Shown here: positions 8,371 to 15,389 of the stretch, one piece after another
Position numbering within the stretch: the first letter of the stretch is position 1
Layout: every line of letters begins with the position of its first letter
From: Chthonomonas calidirosea
GTDB taxonomy: Bacteria > Armatimonadota > Chthonomonadetes > Chthonomonadales > CAJBBX01
Assembly (NCBI GenBank): GCA_020722705.1
Contig: DYKI01000030.1
Coordinates: 1 to 35,817, forward strand
DNA: 35,817 nucleotides
Direction of reading: 5' to 3'
The notes under the pieces: model-generated
What the model was told of the DNA's origin: nothing
The model's input: only the letters and a program-made list of their open reading frames with translations
Databases searched by the model: none
Made by a program: the position numbers and the translations under genes

Positions 8371-8772
8371 CGGCACGAACGTGAATAGGTCGTCGTTGGG
8401 CGTGTTCCAGACTTTCTGCGAGCTGCCCTCGTCGCCCAGTGCGTCGTACCAGTCCTTGACCTTGCCGGGGGTATCCGGGTGCAGGACCGCTACGGCGGTG
8501 TCGCCCGTGTCCTTGTTGCGCACCTCGACGCGGTAGGCGTCCGATGGCACCAGCAGGATGTTGCGCTTGCCGTAGGTGGCCCCGGTGCTCCACTGGAGGC
8601 CGTCCACCATGCATGATGGCGGGGGAGCGTCGGGGCACCACACGGTGACCTCGATCCCGAAATGGGACCGTGCCTTGAGCGTCTCCTGCGCCGCCCAACC
8701 GATCTTCATGCCCATCACCAGCCACGGCCCCAAATGGCCGTGAAAGCCGCGTATGCTCTCCCAGTTCAGCAT
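8368..8772 (-). CDS. FmdE-family protein (formylmethanofuran dehydrogenase subunit E-like)
   Basis: About 134 residues. The FmdE domain motifs are clear: FHGHLGPWLVMGMKIGWAA near the N-terminus, PPSCMVDGLQWSTGATYGKR in the middle, and a C-terminal segment with VWNTPNDDLFTF. In the family the HGHLGP histidine and the PSC cysteine are thought to bind metal. The ATG at 8772 has GGAGAG five bases upstream; an alternative ATG at 8784 would lie against the repeat array with no ribosome site. It is shorter than archaeal FmdE and lacks the C-terminal zinc ribbon. This looks like the domain alone in a bacterium with no formylmethanofuran dehydrogenase in view, so a role in metal or cofactor handling is more likely than methanogenesis. 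It heads a run with the ECF S component, Nif3-like and methyltransferase genes. Confidence 0.88.
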   Translation of the reverse strand: MLNWESIRGFHGHLGPWLVMGMKIGWAAQETLKARSHFGIEVTVWCPDAPPPSCMVDGLQWSTGATYGKRNILLVPSDAYRVEVRNKDTGDTAVAVLHPDTPGKVKDWYDALGDEGSSQKVWNTPNDDLFTFVP

Positions 8773-8786
8773 GGTTCTCTCCATTG

Positions 8787-8838
8787 GTCGGACCTGTCGG
8801 ACTGGTCGGACGGGTCCGACTCGTCCGACAGGTCGGAT
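8787..8838. repeat. 9-bp-period array of GTCGGAC / GTCCGAC heptamers
   Basis: Six heptamers start exactly nine bases apart: GTCGGAC at 8787, 8796 and 8805, GTCCGAC at 8814 and 8823, and GTCGGAT at 8832, each separated by two variable bases. GTCGGAC and GTCCGAC are reverse complements, so the array can fold on itself (for example 8805-8811 with 8814-8820). It sits between the pilin-like gene and the FmdE gene and has the same step as the array at 8291-8370. Confidence 0.95.
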
Positions 8839-8844
8839 GCTTCG

Positions 8845-9570
<726 letters not shown>

Positions 9571-9623
9571 TCAGAGCCCTCCTGTGTGGCTGCCGTGCGG
9601 GTGTGCCCGCGTCCGAAATCAGT

Positions 9624-9657
9624 CATACGAAACTGAGAATCGTATGAACCGATTGTA
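9624..9657 (-). promoter_or_regulatory. Candidate promoter and operator-like palindrome of the pilin-like gene
   Basis: On the minus strand TGGTACAAT (TACAAT at 9657-9652) reads as an extended -10 element for the gene starting at 9570. Just downstream lies the perfect 7-bp inverted repeat CATACGA (9624-9630) / TCGTATG (9640-9646) with a 9-base centre, placed where transcription would begin, so it could be an operator or a 5' UTR hairpin. No good -35 box is seen. It lies in the 164-base divergent gap to the peroxidase gene. Confidence 0.45.
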
Positions 9658-9734
9658 CCACACACGCTGCGGGAACTGTACGGGGCTGCGCGCGTAGACT
9701 CCGGCGTAAGCCACCGTTTCCCTGGAGAGCAAGA

Positions 9735-10322
9735 GTGAACGTTCGATTGAACATACCGATCATGGCCGCCGCGAGCCTCGCCGTTGTGTCCGCGGCGGCT
9801 CAGCGGCCGGCCCGGACCGAGCGACCGAAAACCGTCTACGATTTCACCGTCAAGGACATTGATGGGCGTTCGGTGAAGCTCAGCCGCTATCGCGGCAAAG
9901 TTCTGCTGATTGTGAACGTGGCCGGCAAGTGCGGCCTGACGCCCCAGTATTCGGGTCTTCAGAGCATCTACGAAAAGTACAGGAAGCGGGGGTTCGTCAT
10001 CCTGGGCTTTCCCGCCAACGACTTTCTGGCGCAGGAGCCGGGCACGGAGGCCGAGATCAAGCAGTTCTGCTCGACGAACTACAGGGTCACCTTCCCCATG
10101 TTCTCCAAGATCGTGGTGAAGGGAGAGGGGCAGGCCCCGTTGTATCGCTTCCTGACATCGAAGGACACCAACCCGACGGGCGCTGGCGACATCGAGTGGA
10201 ACTTCGCCAAGTTCCTGATCGGGCGTGACGGCAAGCCGGTGCAGCGTTTTGCGTCTCGAACAACGCCGACCGACACCAGCGTCACCGAGGCGATCGAGAA
10301 GCTCCTTGCCGACAAGCGATAG
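9735..10322 (+). CDS. Secreted glutathione peroxidase family protein
   Basis: A 195-residue thiol peroxidase that reduces hydroperoxides, probably using thioredoxin. The start is GTG 9735 behind GGAGAG (9724-9729). Residues 1-22 form a signal peptide (IPIMAAASLAVVSAAAQ), so the enzyme acts outside the cytoplasm. The peroxidatic cysteine is Cys66 in GKCGLTPQY, replacing the selenocysteine of animal enzymes. Trp155 and Asn156 of the catalytic tetrad are present in EWNFAKFLIG. The usual glutamine in the FPCNQF motif is Asp96 (FPANDF) and the resolving-type cysteine there is Ala94; Cys112 (QFCSTNY) is another candidate resolving residue. It is convergent with the Ig-repeat gene and divergent from the pilin-like gene. 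Confidence 0.93.
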   Translation: MNVRLNIPIMAAASLAVVSAAAQRPARTERPKTVYDFTVKDIDGRSVKLSRYRGKVLLIVNVAGKCGLTPQYSGLQSIYEKYRKRGFVILGFPANDFLAQEPGTEAEIKQFCSTNYRVTFPMFSKIVVKGEGQAPLYRFLTSKDTNPTGAGDIEWNFAKFLIGRDGKPVQRFASRTTPTDTSVTEAIEKLLADKR

Positions 10323-10336
10323 CCTGTCGGCAAGGA
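10303..10336 (+). terminator. Hairpin overlapping the end of the peroxidase gene
   Basis: A perfect 12-bp stem: TCCTTGCCGACA (10303-10314) pairs with TGTCGGCAAGGA (10325-10336) around a 10-base loop that contains the TAG stop (10320-10322). The left arm encodes the last residues of the peroxidase. There is no real T-run after it, so it may act as an mRNA 3' end or a block between convergent genes rather than a classical intrinsic terminator. Confidence 0.6.
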
Positions 10337-10376
10337 TGTTCTGCAGGGGTCGCCACGACGATGCGGCGGCCCGCTC

Positions 10377-13300
10377 TCAGTAGATGGTCAGGCCGGCCTC
10401 GCCGTATCCCGCGCTGACCCATGCATCGCCGCCGAACTCGCATCGAATGGTATGAGCACCTGGCGGCTCGACGACCGTGTAGTTGAACCGTGCTATGCCC
10501 GCGTCAGCGCCGGTGCCGGTGAGGACCTCGGCGACCCACGTACCATCTACACGGAATGTGACGGTCTTGCCCTCCTGCTTCTGATAGTCGGCAAGGCGGC
10601 GAAAGTAGGCATACAGCCGAGCGACGCCGCCCACCGGCACACTCCGCGGCATCACCCAGATGTAGGGGGTCGCTTTAGTGACGGTCAGGGTGTTGGTGCA
10701 CGACGAAGGCAGGTAGCCGCCGTCGCCGCCCCACGATGCCTGGATCGTCCGGAGGCCGGCCCCCGTCCCATCGGCGATGGTGTATCCCACCTGTGCCAGG
10801 CCGGTCGAACGCGTCGGATCGGTCCCCAACGGCGTACCGTCGAGGCTGAAGGCGATCGTCTTGCCGACGACGGGGGTGCTGTCGAGCCGATACAGCCATG
10901 CCTTCAGTATCCGATAGGCTGTGATGGGGCCGTCGCGGTCAATCCCGTACATCTTGGTTGCGTGCGTCTCGGCGGTCAGCGTCGCCTGCGCGGCGCTGCC
11001 GAGGTAGGCCGAATCGCCGGCGAACTCGGTGGCAATGGTGCGCGTCGCAGGCCCGTCAGTGATAATCCAGTTCAGAGTGCTGTCTCCGCCGGCGTTGGTG
11101 ACGCCCGAGCCGACGACCGTGCCTTCCACACTGTACTGCACGGTCTTGCCTGACAGCATCACGCCGCCGGGGACGCTCGCAAGGTCGAACTGCCGGAGAA
11201 TGACCAGCTCGGTGATCGTCCCCACGCGATCCATGGTCCAATGCGTGGTGGCGGCTTTCGCGACGGTGAGGGCGGCCGTATCCGAGGAAGCTCCGTGCGT
11301 GGCATCGCCATCAAAGCTCGCGACGAGGTTGAGGACTCCCGATCCGACGGTGTCCGCTATGACCCAGTTGAGCGATGCTGAGCCGGTCGCATCCGTTGCT
11401 GCGCTCCCTGCCGAGGTGCCCTCAACGCTGAAGGCGATCTGGCGGCCCTCCAGCGGTTCGAGCGTGTCGGAACGGATCAGGACGGCCGCAAGCGTTGTGG
11501 CCTGACCGACCGTACCTGACGCGTCGCTCGCGGTGACCGACGTAGGCCACGGTATGACATCAAGAACGCCGGAACCGTTCGACGGATCGTGATCGGGGTC
11601 ACCCGCAAACGACGCCACAATCGCCCTGGCGCCCCAGCCAAGCGCTTCCGGAATCGTATAGGGAAGCGTTGCGACTCCGGCGGCGTCCGTGGTGCCGTCT
11701 CCGACTGCCGAGCCTTCAACACTGAAGGCAACCGTCCGTCCATCGAGCGGTGCGGCGTCGGTGGCTCGGGTCAGTGTGGCGGTCAGGTTGACCGTGTCGC
11801 CGAATCCTCCCGTCGCATTGGCGACGGCAAGCGCAGTGCCGGCCTTGCCCACGACCAGGTTTGCGGTGTCCGAAGATCCGGAGTAGATCGTGTCCCCCGC
11901 GAAAGCCGCCCCGATGGGATCGGTGCGCGGTCCCCCGGCCACGGGCACGAGATAAGGCAGCGAAGCCGAACCGGTTCCGCTGGTCGTCGCGGAGCCCACA
12001 CCGGTTCCGGCCACCGTGAAATCGAGCGTCCGTCCAACGACAGCCAGGCCATCCTGTGAGCACGTGAGCGTTGCCGTCAGGTCGGCCACAGCCCCAAGCT
12101 GCGTCGTGATGTCGGCGGCGACGAGGATGGTATCGCCCATAGACACGGTCAGATCGGCCGTGCCGAAACTGGCCAGGTGCGCCCCATCGCCCCCGAAATC
12201 GCCCCGGAGCGACGACACTCCAACGCCAAGCGATTCGGGAATCGCGTAAGGAAGCGTGGCTGTTCCCACGCCGTCGGTGACGGCATCGCCCACTCCGCTC
12301 CCGGCGATCTGGAAGCTGATCGTGCGGCCTGCCAGCGGCGCCGAGTCCGTATCTCGTGTCAGTGTCGCGGTCAGGTTGACCGTCTCGCGAACCTTGCCCG
12401 CAACAGCAGGCACGGCCGTGGTGGTCGGCGCCTTCGATACCGTCAGCGTCGAGGTGCCGGAGCTGGGGTCCAGCGGCGGGTTGCCGGCAAACGCGGCGCC
12501 GATGCTGAAGCTGCCCGTTCCCCCGGCCTCAGGGATGGCGTACGGCGCCGTCGCCGTTCCTGAACCGTCGGTCGTGCCGCTGCCGACCGCCGCGCCGGAG
12601 ACCGTGAAGCTGATGGTCTCGCCGGAGACGGGCGTGCCATCGCTTACCCTCGTCAATGTGGCCTGGAGGCTCACTGTCTCGCCGATCGCACCCGCAGCGG
12701 GGCTCACGGTCAGCGATGTGAGTCCGTTGGCTGTGACCGTGAATCCGCCAAGGACGGTCGCCTGCCGGCCGTCGGGGTTCGTCAGCACGATGTCACGCGC
12801 GCCCGGAGTGGCGTCGCCTGCGATATCGAACGTCACCGATGCGCTGGTGGGGCCGTTATAGGTCACCTGGTAGTTGCTGATACCGTTGGTGGCTCCGCCT
12901 GTCAGCTCGACGGTAAGGCGATTGGGGAAGCCCGGGCCCGGATCGTAAATGCCGGTGCCTGTCAGGCTGAGCGCCACTCCGGTGGTTCCGGCCTGAGCGG
13001 AACCTGCCGGATTGTCGAGCGTGGGCGCCGGGGACAGAAGCTGCGTTACCCACGTTCCCCAACTGTCTCTGGTTGCTGTGGCGTACTCCTGCACGGTCCA
13101 GATGCTCAGGTCGTCGTTGGGATCCACCGATGTCGTGCTGTAGTCGCCCCATCGGTTGTAGCCTCCCGCCACTCGCGTGTAGCTGTTCAGACCGGACTGC
13201 AGCCCGAGGACGGCCTGCAATGAGCCGGGAGGATCGTCGGCCAGCCGCCCCGTGGTCTCGGCAGCAACGTAGCGGTTGCCGTTGCTGTCCGAGAAGGAAA

Positions 13301-14675
13301 GCGCCATATGGCCGAGGCCGTTGACGGCCACCGACGGGTAGTAGAAGAACACCGGGTTGGTCGGCGCTCCATCGTACAGACGGCCGCTCTGCGTTATCAC
13401 GGGCGCGGCGCCGGTCACATCAATCTCGATCCATTCCACTGCCGTTCGGTCGGCTCCGCTGCCTCCTCCGGCAGCGTTGACTCCGATGGTTCTGCAAGTC
13501 CAGACCTTGCCTCCGCGCATCGTGGCGCTGTGCATGCGCATGTCGCCGGCGTCTATGTCCGTGGTGCTGCCCTTGGCCGGAGCGGTTGGCGGTTGGGCGA
13601 ACTCAGGCAGGGTCAGGTTCACGACAGAGCCGAAAATGGGCGCACCGGACACGGGCCACTCGATGGACGATATCCGCATGTCGCGGTAGTAAGACGGATT
13701 GGAGGCGACCACCCAGGCCTTCCCGTCGGGCGGGGTGGCATCGAGGCTGACAGCCGTATACGGTGTGGAGTAGTACTCGTTCGTGTCCGGCTGCTGGTAG
13801 AGCGTGTCAAGGTACGGCGAAGCGGCGATCAGGGATGCCTTCCGTGTGGCCACGACGAACTTGGTTGACGTCGTCGCTGAGAACAGCGTCACGGCGATGT
13901 AGACGCCATTGTCGTCGAGACCGATCGTCGGGTAGTCGGTGAACCATCCGTTACGGCCAATCTGAAGCAGGTACTTGTCCCACGTGCCGGACGGGTTCGA
14001 CGTGCGCGAGACGGCAAGGATCGCATGGTTCCAGTTGCCGCCGTTGTACTCGAGCGCCGTGGCAAACCAGTGCCCGCTGCGCCGGTCATACACGAGCCTG
14101 GGATCGAAGGCATAACTCCGCGGGTATGTCGTTCCGCCGCTTGAGAACGTCATGAACGAGTTCAGGGTGACGTGGCTCAACCGAGTCCCCGTCCGCGTGT
14201 AGATGGCGAACGATCCGTTCAGGATCTCCGCGAAGTGGTCGGGACCGATGGCGCCGCAGGTGTCGGGAGGTATCCAGAACGTACCGCTCTGGTCCTGCAT
14301 TCGTATGGCGATGAAGCTGACGCCGATGTCCTGCGGCGAGAGGGTGCGGTAATCCCGTATCTGGCCGTGGCGCGGCTCGGGATCACGAAACGCAGCGGGC
14401 AGGAAGAGCGCAAACGGGCCGTCGCCTTCATAGACCGGCTTCTGCTTCTTCCTGACGTGGCTGCCGATAGCGATCATCGGCGGTGGAGCGGGTCGAACGC
14501 CGGCCTCGATCTCAGCTTGCCAGTTTCGGTCGCGCTCGATCATGGCGGCCATGCTGTCGGTGAACGGACGCTGCGGGCCCTGCAGCACGATGCCGCGGCT
14601 GCCGGCGCCGCCCTGCGCGAGCGATGGAGCGCACGCAGCGGTCAAGAAAGCTACGAGCACAACGAGGTGGCGCAT
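10377..14675 (-). CDS. Giant secreted protein with propeller-like N-terminal domain and eight Ig-like repeats
   Basis: A 1432-residue exported protein. ATG 14675 is preceded by GGGAGG. Residues 1-21 form a signal peptide (MRHLVVLVAFLTAACAPSLA); LTAAC resembles a lipobox but lacks the usual residue at -3. Residues about 90-545 resemble a sialidase/exo-alpha type propeller without clear catalytic residues: WIPPDTCGAIGPDHFAEILN, PRLVYDRRSGHWFATALEY, WFTDYPTIGLDDNGVYIA and GGYNRWGDYSTTSVDPNDD. The last two are shared by a widespread family of uncharacterised secreted proteins. Residues about 550-647 form an IPT/TIG-like domain, and 648-1432 hold eight Ig-like repeats. There is no LPXTG, PEP-CTERM or T9SS tail. 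A surface or matrix adhesin role is inferred. Confidence 0.88.
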   Translation of the reverse strand: MRHLVVLVAFLTAACAPSLAQGGAGSRGIVLQGPQRPFTDSMAAMIERDRNWQAEIEAGVRPAPPPMIAIGSHVRKKQKPVYEGDGPFALFLPAAFRDPEPRHGQIRDYRTLSPQDIGVSFIAIRMQDQSGTFWIPPDTCGAIGPDHFAEILNGSFAIYTRTGTRLSHVTLNSFMTFSSGGTTYPRSYAFDPRLVYDRRSGHWFATALEYNGGNWNHAILAVSRTSNPSGTWDKYLLQIGRNGWFTDYPTIGLDDNGVYIAVTLFSATTSTKFVVATRKASLIAASPYLDTLYQQPDTNEYYSTPYTAVSLDATPPDGKAWVVASNPSYYRDMRISSIEWPVSGAPIFGSVVNLTLPEFAQPPTAPAKGSTTDIDAGDMRMHSATMRGGKVWTCRTIGVNAAGGGSGADRTAVEWIEIDVTGAAPVITQSGRLYDGAPTNPVFFYYPSVAVNGLGHMALSFSDSNGNRYVAAETTGRLADDPPGSLQAVLGLQSGLNSYTRVAGGYNRWGDYSTTSVDPNDDLSIWTVQEYATATRDSWGTWVTQLLSPAPTLDNPAGSAQAGTTGVALSLTGTGIYDPGPGFPNRLTVELTGGATNGISNYQVTYNGPTSASVTFDIAGDATPGARDIVLTNPDGRQATVLGGFTVTANGLTSLTVSPAAGAIGETVSLQATLTRVSDGTPVSGETISFTVSGAAVGSGTTDGSGTATAPYAIPEAGGTGSFSIGAAFAGNPPLDPSSGTSTLTVSKAPTTTAVPAVAGKVRETVNLTATLTRDTDSAPLAGRTISFQIAGSGVGDAVTDGVGTATLPYAIPESLGVGVSSLRGDFGGDGAHLASFGTADLTVSMGDTILVAADITTQLGAVADLTATLTCSQDGLAVVGRTLDFTVAGTGVGSATTSGTGSASLPYLVPVAGGPRTDPIGAAFAGDTIYSGSSDTANLVVGKAGTALAVANATGGFGDTVNLTATLTRATDAAPLDGRTVAFSVEGSAVGDGTTDAAGVATLPYTIPEALGWGARAIVASFAGDPDHDPSNGSGVLDVIPWPTSVTASDASGTVGQATTLAAVLIRSDTLEPLEGRQIAFSVEGTSAGSAATDATGSASLNWVIADTVGSGVLNLVASFDGDATHGASSDTAALTVAKAATTHWTMDRVGTITELVILRQFDLASVPGGVMLSGKTVQYSVEGTVVGSGVTNAGGDSTLNWIITDGPATRTIATEFAGDSAYLGSAAQATLTAETHATKMYGIDRDGPITAYRILKAWLYRLDSTPVVGKTIAFSLDGTPLGTDPTRSTGLAQVGYTIADGTGAGLRTIQASWGGDGGYLPSSCTNTLTVTKATPYIWVMPRSVPVGGVARLYAYFRRLADYQKQEGKTVTFRVDGTWVAEVLTGTGADAGIARFNYTVVEPPGAHTIRCEFGGDAWVSAGYGEAGLTIY
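10380..12732 (-). repeat. Eight tandem Ig-like (bacterial Ig / Big-type) repeats within the CDS
   Basis: Each unit is about 98 residues (about 294 bases). The repeated pattern is: a variable strand, G-xx-VNLTATLTR, a short loop, GRTISF-V-G--VG--TTD--G-A-LPY-IP (or LNWVIAD), a link, then I-A-FAGD---S-GT--LTV-KA. The first five copies (N-terminal side) are close to each other. The last three have drifted most: they replace the T-ATLTR strand with aromatic-rich versions such as RILKAWLYRLD and ARLYAYFRRL. This gradient suggests amplification of the N-terminal copies. Confidence 0.9.
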
Positions 14676-14785
14676 CGAAACCTCCCGTAACAGCGGTCAC
14701 GCAACTGCCGCTCAACAGCATCAGTGTCCGGCAACAACTGGAATAACGGTTAACAAGGTACAGATGTTCCTCTGTCTGCCTCCCT

Positions 14786-14794
14786 ATTGTACCA
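14786..14794 (-). promoter_or_regulatory. Candidate extended -10 promoter of the Ig-repeat gene
   Basis: The minus strand reads TGGTACAAT here (TACAAT at 14791-14786), the same nonamer as at 9652-9660 before the pilin-like gene. It would give a leader of about 100 bases before ATG 14675. No convincing -35 box is seen. Support comes from repetition of the motif at two independent gene starts. Confidence 0.45.
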
Positions 14795-14836
14795 CGAGGG
14801 CTCGGGGACTATAGAGTCAGCCGTCGCCGATGGGTC

Positions 14837-14845
14837 TGGTATACT
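14837..14845 (+). promoter_or_regulatory. Candidate extended -10 promoter of the ACT/aspartate kinase operon
   Basis: TGGTATACT (TATACT at 14840-14845) reads as an extended -10 element. Transcription would begin near 14852, giving a leader of about 34 bases to ATG 14886. That is too short for a lysine riboswitch. The -35 region is weak. Confidence 0.5.
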
Positions 14846-14885
14846 TTCGATTCCTGACCGATCACCGAAATGGATGCTGCACAGA

Positions 14886-15389
14886 ATGGCCGCCAACCCT
14901 AACGCTCACCCGCGCCATGTCTGCTTTGAGCGCGAGCGCGGCGTTTACGATGTGGACGTCGCTGCGAATGTTGCCTACGTCTCGGCCACCGTCGGAAATG
15001 AAGCGGGCCGATCCGAACGCACACTGGCTCTGTTTGCCGCCCTCGGCAAGGCCGGCATCCCCGTGTTCCTCATCAAGCTGCACGGGCAAGTCGTCACGTT
15101 CAGCGTTGAGGAAAGCAAGGTTGAGTGCACCGAGCGCGTTCTGACCGATGCCGGTTTCCCGTTCCATATTCGACGCGACCTGGCCATCGTCACGGTCCTG
15201 GCGGGTACGATGCGCGACCTCATCGGGATCATGGTGCGCATAGCCGATGCCCTCCAACTGGCGCAGGCCCGCATGTATGGCGTGGGCGACTCCCACAGCT
15301 CGGTCCAGTGCCTGATAGACGGCTACCGTGCCGAGGCCGCCGTACGTCAACTCCGGACGGCATTCGGTCTGGAGGTTACGGATGACTGA
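14886..15389 (+). CDS. ACT-domain protein, paralogue of the aspartate kinase regulatory tail
   Basis: A 167-residue protein from ATG 14886 (the frame is open back to 14787, but a good -10 box at 14840 argues for an internal start; ATG 14874 is an alternative). Two ACT-like units are visible: VAYVSATVGNEAGRSERTLA through VVTFSVEE (about 20-80), and LAIVTVLAGTMRDLIGIMVR through SSVQCLIDGYRAEAAVRQL (about 98-160). Both line up with the C-terminal ACT units of the kinase next door (RLEIGNETHKPLIEQ and TMVSLVAGEHRLVPGILAAI). It has no kinase domain. Its last 8 bases overlap the kinase gene, implying coupled translation and probably a complex. The likely role is amino-acid sensing for lysine/threonine/methionine synthesis, by analogy with alpha2-beta2 aspartokinases whose beta chain equals the ACT tail. 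Confidence 0.8.
   Translation: MAANPNAHPRHVCFERERGVYDVDVAANVAYVSATVGNEAGRSERTLALFAALGKAGIPVFLIKLHGQVVTFSVEESKVECTERVLTDAGFPFHIRRDLAIVTVLAGTMRDLIGIMVRIADALQLAQARMYGVGDSHSSVQCLIDGYRAEAAVRQLRTAFGLEVTDD

Noticed and set aside
14612-14675. Lipoprotein signal on the Ig-repeat protein (LTAAC)
   Set aside because: The residue at -3 is Thr rather than Leu/Val/Ile and a normal signal-peptidase I site (SLA-Q) follows, so a lipoprotein is less likely.
14793-14885. Lysine riboswitch before the ACT/aspartate kinase operon
   Set aside because: Only about 34 bases separate the likely transcription start from the start codon, and no riboswitch core is visible; lysine riboswitches need roughly 170-200 bases.
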